From the NCBI RefSeq assembly GCF_036924745.1, contig NZ_JAZHSD010000001.1, forward strand, positions 2,356,001-2,420,000: 64,000 nt of DNA. The letters run 5' to 3'. Each line of letters starts with the position of its first letter. Positions within the stretch are counted from its first letter, which is position 1. Shown here in pieces: positions 52,845 to 61,102 of this stretch. The notes under the pieces are model-generated. The model saw only the letters and a program-made list of their open reading frames with translations. It ran no database searches and was not told the origin of the DNA. The stretch comes from Bradyrhizobium sp. AZCC 1693. Lineage in GTDB: Bacteria; Pseudomonadota; Alphaproteobacteria; Rhizobiales; Xanthobacteraceae. A program made the position numbers and the translations under genes.

Positions 52845-53261
52845 TGGCCGTCTCGCAAAGTTGGTCTGACGGGAGAGGCCGGCGGTTCGATGTGAAAGGT
52901 GAGATTCTTCACATTACGGCAATGTCCGGATCGCATGTGTGACCTATCGCACAGACGAACATTACGAGGCCATTTTCCCGGCAAGGACGAGCTGAATCCT
53001 GGAATTGGTACCATAATACGGAAACACTTTCTTAAAGACGCGCCACCCGCAACCTTAGCAGGCTTCGCCGGCGGGGCAGCATCTGCGTACGCGCAAGGTT
53101 TCCCGCGCAAGCGGGTTCCGGGCTATCGGAATCCGGCAGATTTCCTTTGTGAAACAGTGCAATGGCAGGTTTTAACGGACCCGATTCGGCTTCAAAAGAT
53201 ACCAAACCTAAAGGCTTTATTCCCTAAAGTTTCGTCCGTCACACTCCAATAGCGACGGGAC
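52845..53261. promoter_or_regulatory. Divergent promoter region upstream of the ECF operon
   Basis: TGTGAA-N11-TTCACA (52891-52913) is an inverted repeat, and TGTGACCTATCGCACA (52938-52953) differs by one base from the CRP consensus TGTGA-N6-TCACA. Both lie 47-110 bases before the sigma-factor start. A frame at 52899-53252 on the plus strand has no family features. The remaining sequence shows nothing clear. Confidence 0.45.
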
Positions 53262-54407
53262 ATGAGCAGCGCGGCTTCATTGCTTCAGGGGCAAGGCTCC
53301 CACAATACGGCCGCGCCGGTCCGACTGCCGGCGGAGGTATTGAAGCGCCGGGCCGGCCAGCGCCGCCAGATGCTGGCCGTGCAAGGGATCAGCTACGCGC
53401 TCATCACCTCGGTGCTGCTGGTCTATTGCTACGCCGGCACCATCCCGATCATTCTTCCGTCGGCCTATTTCCTTTCCGGCATCGGACTGGTCTCGGTCTT
53501 TGTCGTGTTGTCGGAAGCCCACTTCAATGACCGGTTCGAGGATCACTATCTCACGATCTTCCAGGTCGGCGGCCACGTCGCGCTTCAGCTCTGTTTCCTG
53601 CTGGCGGCGCCCGAAATCGGATTTGCCTTCCTCAGCGTCGTATTCCTGATCTTCGGATTCGGCGCACTGCGAATGACTTCGCGGCAGGCCATCATCACGT
53701 GGACGCTCACGATGATCGGCCTCGCCCCGATCTTTCTGCTGACCAGCACGCCGATCGGTCTGCCGATTGCCACCCCGACCGAGCGTGTCGCCGCGATGCT
53801 TTCCTACGTCCTCACGATCGGACAGTGCGCCTTCGTGGGACTGTATGGCAGCACCATGCGCAAGATGCTCTACGACCGCAGCTTCGAACTCAAGGAAGCG
53901 TACAAGCGGATCGAGGAGCTTGCCGAACTCGACGAATTGACGGGGGCGTCCAACCGGCGCTGCATCATGCGAATGCTGGAGGAGGAGATCGCCCGCGCGC
54001 CCCGCAGCGGATCGCCCTGCTCCATCGCGCTGATCGACCTCGACTGGTTCAAGCGCATCAACGACGCCTACGGCCACCCGACCGGCGACGAGGTGCTGCG
54101 GACATTCTCGATCACCATGTTCGCCAACATCCGCAGCATCGACCGGTTCGGCCGCTATGGCGGCGAGGAATTTTTGCTGGTGCTGCCCGACATGGACGCC
54201 GCCCAGGCGATGCGGGCGCTCGACCGGCTGCGCGCTATTACTGCCGATCTCGACTGGAGCGCGTTCTCGCCGGGCATGAAAGTGACGATGTCGGCAGGCG
54301 TTGCAACGCTTAATCCGAACGAGACGTCAGACACATTTCTCGCGCGCGCCGACAGCGCGCTTTATGCAGCCAAGGCGCAGGGACGCAACCGCATTACCCG
54401 CGCCTGA
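53262..54407 (+). CDS. Membrane-bound diguanylate cyclase (GGDEF)
   Basis: A 381-residue enzyme making cyclic di-GMP. Six hydrophobic helices (about residues 38-195) form an N-terminal sensory membrane domain, joined by a short helix (YKRIEELAELDELTGASNRR) to the GGDEF domain. The active-site motif is GGEEF, in RFGRYGGEEFLLVLPDMD (about 299-303). An allosteric I-site RxxD (RSID) lies exactly five residues upstream, so product inhibition is expected. LIDLDWFKRINDAYGHPTGD is the metal/nucleotide region. It is 63 bases upstream of a DUF2336 gene. Confidence 0.93.
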   Translation: MSSAASLLQGQGSHNTAAPVRLPAEVLKRRAGQRRQMLAVQGISYALITSVLLVYCYAGTIPIILPSAYFLSGIGLVSVFVVLSEAHFNDRFEDHYLTIFQVGGHVALQLCFLLAAPEIGFAFLSVVFLIFGFGALRMTSRQAIITWTLTMIGLAPIFLLTSTPIGLPIATPTERVAAMLSYVLTIGQCAFVGLYGSTMRKMLYDRSFELKEAYKRIEELAELDELTGASNRRCIMRMLEEEIARAPRSGSPCSIALIDLDWFKRINDAYGHPTGDEVLRTFSITMFANIRSIDRFGRYGGEEFLLVLPDMDAAQAMRALDRLRAITADLDWSAFSPGMKVTMSAGVATLNPNETSDTFLARADSALYAAKAQGRNRITRA

Positions 54408-54470
54408 TCCGACCTATTTCAGCTCCGGCGGCGAAGAATACGCCGCCCGCTTTTGCTCCAGGACAGAGTC

Positions 54471-55598
54471 ATGATTTCGAAAGCCGCCAAGTCTTCCTCT
54501 CCCGGCTCTCCCTCTCCCGGAAATCTGCTCGACGAGTTGCAGTCCACCCTCGCGCACGGCACCGTCGCCCGCCGGGTAGAGACCCTGCGCCGGGTAACCG
54601 ATCTCTTCATCAACGGCGCGGTGGACTATTCGGACGAGCAGGTCGGACTGTTCGACGACGTCTTCCAGTGCCTGATCGACCACATCGAAACCTCGGCCAA
54701 GATGCTCCTGGCCAACCGTCTCGCCCCGATCGACACCGCCCCGCCGCTCACCATCCGCGCGCTGGCTTTCGATGATGTCATCGAGGTGGCAGGTCCCGTG
54801 CTGTCGCAGTCGATGCGGCTCGACGACAAGACCCTGATCGAGAATGCGCGCAGCAAGAGCCAGGCGCATCTGATGGCGATTTCGACCCGCAAGACCCTGA
54901 GCGGCGCGGTCACCGACGTGCTGGTCCAGCGCGGCAACGATGAGGTGATCCAGTCGACCGTGAACAATCCCGGCGCGCAGTTTACCGAGCGCGGCTTTAC
55001 CCGCCTCGTCAACCGCGCCGACGGCGACGACAATCTCACGACCTGCATCGGCCTGCGTCCGTCCGTGCCGCGGCATCTCTATCTGAAACTGCTGGCCAAG
55101 GCTTCCGACACGGTGCGGCAGCGGCTGGAGGCCGCCAACCCGCAGCAGGCGGCGCAGGTGCCGACGGTGGTCAAGGAAGCAACGCGGCGCGCGCGCTCGG
55201 CGACTTCGACGATCACCAAGGACACCGCGATTGCGCACGCGCTGGTCAAGTCGCTGTACGAGGACGGCCGGCTCGACGAATCCGAGGTGGCGTCGTTTGC
55301 CGCGGACGGAAAATTCGACGAGGCCAACGCCTCGATCGCAGCGCTTGCCAACGTGCCGGTGGCGATCGCCGAGAACATGATGATCGAAACCCGGGCCGAA
55401 GGCGTGATGATTCTGGCGAAGGTCGCCGGACTGTCGTGGCCGACGGTCAGGACCATCATCAGGATGCGCGACGAACTGTCCGGCGCGGAGCCGGCCGATC
55501 TCGCCGCCTGCCAGGACACCTATGAGCGGCTGCGGCCATCGACGGCGCAGCAGGTGCTGCGCTTCCACCGCATGCAGCAGAATTCGCCTGCCGCCTGA
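54471..55598 (+). CDS. DUF2336 domain protein
   Basis: A 375-residue helical DUF2336 protein. The start region GNLLDELQSTLAHGTVARRV with TLRRVTDLFINGAVDYSDEQ and IDHIETSAKMLLANRLAPI is the family signature. The remainder is repeated helices, including MMIETRAEGVMILAKVAGLS. The inner ATG at 54471 is used. It may be co-transcribed with the diguanylate cyclase just upstream. DUF2336 function is unknown; a shorter paralogue is at 17607. Confidence 0.84.
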   Translation: MISKAAKSSSPGSPSPGNLLDELQSTLAHGTVARRVETLRRVTDLFINGAVDYSDEQVGLFDDVFQCLIDHIETSAKMLLANRLAPIDTAPPLTIRALAFDDVIEVAGPVLSQSMRLDDKTLIENARSKSQAHLMAISTRKTLSGAVTDVLVQRGNDEVIQSTVNNPGAQFTERGFTRLVNRADGDDNLTTCIGLRPSVPRHLYLKLLAKASDTVRQRLEAANPQQAAQVPTVVKEATRRARSATSTITKDTAIAHALVKSLYEDGRLDESEVASFAADGKFDEANASIAALANVPVAIAENMMIETRAEGVMILAKVAGLSWPTVRTIIRMRDELSGAEPADLAACQDTYERLRPSTAQQVLRFHRMQQNSPAA

Positions 55599-55604
55599 GC
55601 GGCT

Positions 55605-55658
55605 ATAGCGTTTTCGGGCGAAGTGGACACCGGTTCGCGTGAAGAAAACGCGTCAAAA
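55605..55658. repeat. Dispersed palindromic repeat, copy B (inverted)
   Basis: Reverse orientation of copy A: TATAGCGTTTTCGGGCGAAG then GAAGAAAACGCGTCAAAACA. It joins directly onto the long palindrome at 55666. Confidence 0.65.
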
Positions 55659-55665
55659 CAAGAAT

Positions 55666-55706
55666 CTAGAGCATCGGTTCTGATTCAATCAGAACCGATG
55701 CTCTAG
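55666..55706. terminator. Perfect 20-bp palindrome between convergent genes, overlapping the nrsF stop
   Basis: CTAGAGCATCGGTTCTGATT (55666-55685) pairs perfectly with 55687-55706 around a single base. On the minus strand it is followed by ATTCTTGTTTTG. It contains the stop codon of the nrsF gene (55703-55705) and probably terminates both convergent units. Confidence 0.75.
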
Positions 55707-56341
55707 TACCTGAGCAGCTTGGCTCCAGCGAGCGCGCCGATCGCGGTCACCAGCGCGGTGGCGATCGTGTACCAGGCCGCCACGAACAGCGGTGAATCGT
55801 CCGTGCAATGCGAGGCGTAGAGCGTCGCCGCCAGTCCCGCCGACAGCAATCCGGCGATGGCGCCAACGACCGCCGGCCGCGCCGGCGCGCCGTGGCGCAG
55901 CCCGATCAGCGCAGCAGCCAGCAGCGGCAGCGACAACACCGGGATCGCCACCATGCAGATCCAGGAGTTCTTGCCGACCAGCCGCGTCATCATCGGCAAC
56001 CGTTGCGGCATCATCATCTCGCCGCCGATCGCCGCGGCCAAAATCCCGACCGGGGCCAGCAGCAGCCAGCCAAATCCGCGCAGCGAGGCCTCGGGCCGCG
56101 ACAGATGCAGGCTGACGGCAATCGCCGCAATCGCCAGCGCCAGCGTCACCGCGAATTTCAGGTCGAAGAACGGGTTGCGCATCGCAACCATCACGTCGGG
56201 CCTGACGCCGAGCTCGGTAAAGAACATCAGAAGCGAGACCGGCGCCGCGGCCAAAAGCGCAAGCATCAGCGCAAAGCCGACGGGGCGCGCCCGGTGCGTA
56301 TTGTCGGCCGCTAGCGTTCGAATGAGCTGATCGGTATCCAT
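55703..56341 (-). CDS. nrsF: NrsF-family (DUF1109) membrane anti-sigma factor
   Basis: A 212-residue six-helix membrane protein of the DUF1109/NrsF family, which holds the ECF sigma factor SigF inactive at the membrane. MDTDQLIRTLAADN opens the cytoplasmic segment, and helices follow from about residue 22 to 208. Two Cys stand out: Cys 129 (KNSWICMVAIP) and Cys 179 (YASHCTDD), the spacing of the two conserved Cys needed for stress sensing in the Caulobacter protein. The ATG at 56341 is used, as the longer frame overlaps sigF. It starts two bases after the sigF stop. Confidence 0.9.
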   Translation of the reverse strand: MDTDQLIRTLAADNTHRARPVGFALMLALLAAAPVSLLMFFTELGVRPDVMVAMRNPFFDLKFAVTLALAIAAIAVSLHLSRPEASLRGFGWLLLAPVGILAAAIGGEMMMPQRLPMMTRLVGKNSWICMVAIPVLSLPLLAAALIGLRHGAPARPAVVGAIAGLLSAGLAATLYASHCTDDSPLFVAAWYTIATALVTAIGALAGAKLLRY

Positions 56342-56343
56342 TC

Positions 56344-56889
56344 TCACTGTTCCCGTAGCTTCGCCGTCAGGCTGGCCAGCCCCCGGTGCAGCGCCACCCG
56401 CACCGCCCCCTCCGTCATCGAAAATTTCGCGGCGGTATCCTTGATCGAGGCGCTGTCGACCGCGATCGACTGCAACACGTCGCGCTGCCGCGCCGGCAGC
56501 GTCTGAAGCTGGGCCGCAACCTCGCTCGCCGAGGCGGTCTCGGCCGGCGCCTCGCCCGGCAGCGTCTCGGCGAAATCGTCGATATCGACGAAAATGCGCC
56601 GGCCGCGGCGGCGCAAGGCATCGATCAGCTTGTTGCGGGCGATCGCAAACAGCCATGGGGCAAACGGGGCGCTGACATCCCAGGTGTGCCGCTTCAGATG
56701 GACCGCCAGCAAAATGTCCTGCACGATGTCCTCGGATTGATCGACCGGTTGCCCTGCCCGCGCCAGACCACGGCGCGCCGCAGCCCGGAGCACCGGCGTG
56801 ACGGCCTTGAGCAGGCGATGATACGCCGCACTGTCGCCTGCAATGGCCGACCGCATCAGGCCGGTCCATTCGTCATCCCGTTCGCGCAA
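56344..56889 (-). CDS. sigF: ECF sigma factor SigF
   Basis: A 181-residue ECF sigma factor paired with NrsF. Region 2 includes SEDIVQDILLAVHLKRHTWD and FAPWLFAIARNKLIDALRRR. Region 4 is LQTLPARQRDVLQSIAVDSA with the helix-turn-helix IKDTAAKFSMTEGAVRVALH. The TTG at 56889 is chosen because AGGAG lies just upstream and a SigF-like promoter overlaps the longer frame to 56925. In Caulobacter the pair responds to heavy-metal and oxidative stress. It is expected to control itself. Confidence 0.9.
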   Translation of the reverse strand: MRERDDEWTGLMRSAIAGDSAAYHRLLKAVTPVLRAAARRGLARAGQPVDQSEDIVQDILLAVHLKRHTWDVSAPFAPWLFAIARNKLIDALRRRGRRIFVDIDDFAETLPGEAPAETASASEVAAQLQTLPARQRDVLQSIAVDSASIKDTAAKFSMTEGAVRVALHRGLASLTAKLREQ

Positions 56890-57247
56890 GAGCGCTCCTA
56901 CCCTGCAATTCGGTCGATCTTTCAATTTGTTACGTCAGGACGATTCGATCACGATTTCGTGATCGAAGATCCCGATGTATGCCCGCTGACGGCCCCCATC
57001 CGGGAATCGGGGCAGCCGGCTGTGCGGACGGCAGGCTCATAACATTGATTGCGCAGGCTCGCACCCGGAGGCAGCTCTCCCGTGGAGGCGCGCAGCGGCA
57101 AAAATCCCCGCCAGTACACACCCGCTGCAACACCATTGCCCAGCTTTTGCCCGGTGTTGCCCGAAGATTCCCATTTTTCGCCGAACTGTGGACACGGGGC
57201 GGGTTCTTTTTTCGCGGATGGGCGGCGGCCAATGGGGAGACTTCTAC
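56890..57247. other. Divergent spacer between sigF and an exported-protein gene
   Basis: A 358-base spacer. It contains the SigF-like promoter (56909-56933) and ATCACGAAATCGTGAT-type symmetry around 56945-56965. No further gene is evident. Confidence 0.45.
56909..56933 (-). promoter_or_regulatory. SigF-like promoter of the sigF-nrsF operon
   Basis: On the minus strand GTAACA (56933-56928), then 15 bases, then CGAA (56912-56909). The Caulobacter SigF consensus is GTAACC with CGAA about 16 bases on. It lies 20 bases before the chosen TTG start and implies positive autoregulation. Confidence 0.55.
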
Positions 57248-57931
57248 ATGACCATCAAAGCCAGCGCGCGGTCGGCCTTGATTCTCGCAGCGGGACTTTT
57301 GGTAAGTTTCGCAGCACCACCGCCGGCGATGGCCGCCGGCACGGATGCGGATACCGCCACGGTCTCGAAGCCGGAGGGTGCGACGTCCGGCAAGTCCGTC
57401 AGGCACCTGAAGAAGCGCTACGCCCATCGTAAACACACGCGCGCGGCATCGAAATCCGAAGAGGCCAAGAAACCCGACGAAAAGCGGGTCGCAGACGCCA
57501 GTGGCGCCACCCCGCCCGCGATGCCGGAATGGCTCGCCAACGCCAATGCGCAAATGACTGCGGCCGATGCGGCCCCGGATGGCGCCAAGGACACTGCCAA
57601 GGCGATGTCGGCGGCCATGTCGGAGAAAGCCAACACGGTCCTGCAAGCGGCGACGGACAAACCAGCTGACGCGGAGGCGCCACCTGATACCGCCGCGGCT
57701 GCCCCCGACCAGCTCAACGAGACCGATCGGGCGCTACAACTACAGGAGGCCCCCGCCACCTCCACGCAGACGGTTGCGATGGCCTCGGCCAAACCGGCGG
57801 CGGAGGGCCCCGCTCAGGCCGCGAATAACGACAGTTCCACCCTGGACAACACCTCGCTGATCGGAAAGATCTTCATCGCCTTCGGCGCCCTGCTGACGAT
57901 GGCGTCGGCCGCGCGGATGTTCATGGCGTAG
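57248..57931 (+). CDS. Exported Ala-rich protein with C-terminal membrane segment
   Basis: A 227-residue protein of unknown function. The signal peptide is [20 protein letters not shown] to about residue 35. A basic patch follows ([15 protein letters not shown]), then a long Ala/Asp/Pro-rich disordered-looking region, and a final hydrophobic helix ([20 protein letters not shown]). TGGGGAGACTTCTAC precedes the ATG at 57248; the longer frame from 57188 is less likely. It is divergent from sigF and could share the stress response, which is unproven. Confidence 0.65.
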   Translation: MTIKASARSALILAAGLLVSFAAPPPAMAAGTDADTATVSKPEGATSGKSVRHLKKRYAHRKHTRAASKSEEAKKPDEKRVADASGATPPAMPEWLANANAQMTAADAAPDGAKDTAKAMSAAMSEKANTVLQAATDKPADAEAPPDTAAAAPDQLNETDRALQLQEAPATSTQTVAMASAKPAAEGPAQAANNDSSTLDNTSLIGKIFIAFGALLTMASAARMFMA

Positions 57932-58049
57932 CGGTCCGCGCTTGCGGATGCGACAAGGCGCGTCCGCAAGCCGCCTCGCCCACTTGTCCCACTTGAAGCC
58001 CACCCCGGCAGCGGGCACATTGCCCACAAATCAGCACCCGGGGTGGATC

Positions 58050-58829
58050 ATGGCGACGTTCGAATACATCATTGTCGAGAGCAAGGGCGCGGTCGGCATC
58101 ATCACGCTGAACCGGCCGAAAATGCTCAACGCGCTGTCGTTCGGCGTGTTTCGCGAGATCGCAGCGGCCGTCGACGATCTCGAGGCCGACGACAAGATCG
58201 GCTGCATCCTGCTCACCGGCAGCGAAAAGGCGTTCGCCGCCGGCGCCGACATCAAGGAGATGCAGCCGAAAAGCTTCATCGACATGTTCTCCAGCGATTT
58301 CGCCGCGATCGGCGGCGGCCGCGTCGCCGCCTGCCGCAAACCCACCATTGCCGCCGTCAGCGGTTATGCGCTCGGCGGCGGCTGCGAGCTCGCCATGATG
58401 TGCGACATCATCATCGCCTCCGACACCGCCAAATTCGGCCAGCCGGAAATCACGCTCGGCACCATCCCGGGCATCGGCGGCACCCAGCGGCTGACGCGCG
58501 CGATCGGCAAATCCAAGGCGATGGATCTCTGCCTCACCGGGCGCATGATGGACGCCGCGGAAGCCGAGCGCTCTGGCCTCGTCAGCCGCGTCGTGCCGGC
58601 CGACAAGTTGATGGAAGAGGCGCTGGCGGCTGCGGAAAAGATCGCCTCGATGTCGCGTCCCGCGGCCGCAATGGCCAAGGAAGCCATCAACCGCGCCTTC
58701 GAGACCCCGCTGTCGGAGGGCATGAACGTCGAGCGCAATCTTTTCCACTCGACCTTTGCGCTCGAGGACCGCTCCGAAGGCATGGCGGCCTTCATCGAGA
58801 AGCGCAAGCCGGTGAACAAGAACAGGTAG
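58050..58829 (+). CDS. Enoyl-CoA hydratase
   Basis: A 259-residue crotonase-family enzyme hydrating 2-enoyl-CoA in beta-oxidation. [16 protein letters not shown] opens the fold. The CoA and oxyanion-hole residues are in [13 protein letters not shown] and [18 protein letters not shown]. The two catalytic Glu lie in GGGCELAM (about 115) and [19 protein letters not shown] (about 135). Both are present, so it should be an active hydratase rather than an isomerase-only relative. GGGGTGGATC precedes the inner ATG at 58050. It is convergent with the acetyl-CoA hydrolase gene. Confidence 0.93.
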   Translation: MATFEYIIVESKGAVGIITLNRPKMLNALSFGVFREIAAAVDDLEADDKIGCILLTGSEKAFAAGADIKEMQPKSFIDMFSSDFAAIGGGRVAACRKPTIAAVSGYALGGGCELAMMCDIIIASDTAKFGQPEITLGTIPGIGGTQRLTRAIGKSKAMDLCLTGRMMDAAEAERSGLVSRVVPADKLMEEALAAAEKIASMSRPAAAMAKEAINRAFETPLSEGMNVERNLFHSTFALEDRSEGMAAFIEKRKPVNKNR

Positions 58830-58843
58830 AGCGGCCCCCCGCT

Positions 58844-58976
58844 GTCGTCCCTGCGAAAGCAGGGACCCATACGCCGCGGCCGTCGTGTTGAAGCACGAGG
58901 GTGGATACATCTGTCTTGAACAACCACGTTCTGTGGTTATGGGTCCCTGCTTTCGCATTGCTTTCGCAGGGACGAC
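58844..58976. repeat. MITE-like intergenic repeat, second copy
   Basis: GTCGTCCCTGCGAAAGCAGG at the left and, inverted, TATGGGTCCCTGC with GCAGGGACGAC at the right. It has the same family ends as 47051-47210. It occupies the whole gap between convergent genes and could fold into a long hairpin. Confidence 0.7.
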
Positions 58977-58982
58977 GAGAGA

Positions 58983-60836
58983 CTATTTTCCCCTGCTCCT
59001 TACCAGCGCCGTGTTGACCAGCGCGCGATAGGCGCGCTCGGCAAGCGTTGTCGGGCGATCGAGACCCAGCCGCGCCAGGCATTCAAGGTTCGAGGCATCC
59101 GGCGGCTGCCTTATCCCTTGCCACAGCAATCCGGGCAGAAGCAGCGGCGTCCGCTGCGCTTCCCGCAGCAATTGCAGCGCCGGGATCAGCCGTTGCTCGG
59201 CTTCGTCAAAATCGCTGCCGAACGGGAATGACGACAGCAGCCCCGCATCGCGCGCAGGTTTTAAGGCCTGCGCGATCCGCTCCGGAAAATTCTCGCGATG
59301 GCTGCGCGGAATTTCAAATTCCTTCGGCAGCTTGCCGGCGTCCTTGGCGATCCCGGCCAGTTCATCCTGGAAACGGGAATCCGTGACCGCCAGCATCGCC
59401 GCGATGGTCTCGGCGTCCGATTTTCCCCTGACGTCGGCAACGCCGTATTCGGTAACGAACACGTCGCGCAGATGCCGCGGGATGGTTTGGTGAGCGTAGT
59501 TCCAGCGAATGTTGGAAAGCGTCTTACGGCCCGCCTGCCGTGTCGATTCCAGCGCGAGGACCGACCGCGCGCCTTCAAGCGCGAACGCCTGCGCGACGAA
59601 ATTGTACTGGCCGCCGACGCCGCTCACGACCTGGCCGTCTTCGAGGCCGTCCGAAATCGCGGCCCCCATCAGCGTCGCCATCATTGCGGTGTTGATGAAG
59701 CGCGCGTCGACCCGCGCGCGACGCTTGGCAGCCTCGTCGCCGTAGAGCTGGTTGGTGAAGGATACCGGCATCATCTGGATGCGCGCAAGTTGCTCGTCCG
59801 GCATTTCGCGCAACGCGCGATAGAACGATTTGGGTCCTAAGAAGAACGCGCCGTGCAGGGTCACGCCCTCGACCTCGCGCTTGAGAATACCGGCATCGAT
59901 CAGGCCGAGAAACGCCTCGATCAGCATTTCGCTGACCCCATAAAGCCCCTTCGTGAACGGCGCGCTCTCCACGGGCTCGGCTCCCGGCGCGAGCCGCTTC
60001 ATGATGGCGTGGAACTGCCCATTGTCGCGATGGCGGACGATCAGCCCCTGCGCGAGCGCATCGCCGACCTGCCCGATGCCGATCTGCAAGGTGCCGCCAT
60101 CGGGCACGAGGCCCGCTGCATGAAGCCCGATCGCGTATTTGGTGTCGCTGACCGGCTCGGCCGGCGGCGCGAACAGCGGGAAATCCGTGTCGGGGCTGTC
60201 GAGCACCGCAGAGAATTCATCCGCGGGCAAGTCTCCCGCTCCCGGCATGAACGGCAGTTCGGAATTGACCTGGCCGATCAGCTTGAACGACGCCCGGCCT
60301 TGCCCGCGGGCGCGCAGGATGTCGAGCGTGGTGTCGGTGTTGCAGCTCAGGCTGTAGCGCGTCACGCCATCGACCACGCGTTTCGCGACCAGCTGGGTGA
60401 CGACGTTCAGCCCGCGCGTCAGCAGGTAGGACGAGGCATGGGTATAGTTCGCGGAGATGTAATGCTGCTGCGCGAATGGCACGTGCAGCCATTTGCCGGC
60501 CAGGAAGAAGAACTCGATCACCTCGATGTTGGGCGGCAATTCACCGGCGTGCAGCGCGTCGGCATACGTCAGGTCGGGATACCCGCCGAACAGGCGATCG
60601 ATCACCGGGCCGATGAAGCGCCGTTCGAGCAGGCTCGAGGGCCGCGGTTTTTCCAGCGTCAGCGCGGAAAACAAGGTGAGCTTGATCGAACGGTCGGCGG
60701 CGGCGCGCGCGTACAGCGCGTTGACGACATGGTTGGCCTTGCCAAGCCCGAGCGGCAAGCCGACCACGAGGTTGGTTCCGACATCGCGGATGATATCCTC
60801 CGCGAGCGCTTCGGGATCGGAAAACAGCTTTGGCAT
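58983..60836 (-). CDS. Acetyl-CoA hydrolase/transferase family protein
   Basis: A 617-residue CoA-transferase-family protein, longer than the usual 500-residue enzymes. The N-terminal half has DVGTNLVVGLPLGLGKANHV and EVIEFFFLAGKWLH. The C-terminal half includes GTLQIGIGQVGDALAQGL, ISDGLEDGQVVSGVGGQYNF and VFVTEYGVADVRGKSDAE, the family's catalytic and CoA-binding blocks. The likely reaction is CoA exchange between acetyl-CoA and another acid. ATG at 60836 begins MPKLFSDPEALAEDI; a frame back to 61088 is possible but unsupported. It is divergent from the TolC-like gene. Confidence 0.85.
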   Translation of the reverse strand: MPKLFSDPEALAEDIIRDVGTNLVVGLPLGLGKANHVVNALYARAAADRSIKLTLFSALTLEKPRPSSLLERRFIGPVIDRLFGGYPDLTYADALHAGELPPNIEVIEFFFLAGKWLHVPFAQQHYISANYTHASSYLLTRGLNVVTQLVAKRVVDGVTRYSLSCNTDTTLDILRARGQGRASFKLIGQVNSELPFMPGAGDLPADEFSAVLDSPDTDFPLFAPPAEPVSDTKYAIGLHAAGLVPDGGTLQIGIGQVGDALAQGLIVRHRDNGQFHAIMKRLAPGAEPVESAPFTKGLYGVSEMLIEAFLGLIDAGILKREVEGVTLHGAFFLGPKSFYRALREMPDEQLARIQMMPVSFTNQLYGDEAAKRRARVDARFINTAMMATLMGAAISDGLEDGQVVSGVGGQYNFVAQAFALEGARSVLALESTRQAGRKTLSNIRWNYAHQTIPRHLRDVFVTEYGVADVRGKSDAETIAAMLAVTDSRFQDELAGIAKDAGKLPKEFEIPRSHRENFPERIAQALKPARDAGLLSSFPFGSDFDEAEQRLIPALQLLREAQRTPLLLPGLLWQGIRQPPDASNLECLARLGLDRPTTLAERAYRALVNTALVRSRGK

Positions 60837-61102
60837 CAGATGCGAATCCGGGGCATAGCTGGGACGCCAACCGCCCTGAATCGGACGCCAGCCGGCGAAG
60901 CTATAGCGTATTTGCCGCCGGACTTCGTCTGTGACGAACGGGCAACAGCCAAGCGCTGATTTCACCGAATTAATGTACTGATGTCGCGCGGCAGTTTGCC
61001 TGTGGCGGCGCCGCCCCCTAAACAGGTAGACGAAGCGTCGGCGGGGGCGGACGGGCAGTGCATGATCGTGAAGATCATGCTCAAACAAGCAGATAGAGCA
61101 GG

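Noticed and set aside
52899..53252. 117-codon plus-strand frame in the ECF promoter spacer
   Set aside because: No motif, starts inside the inverted repeat, and lies where promoters of both neighbours must be.
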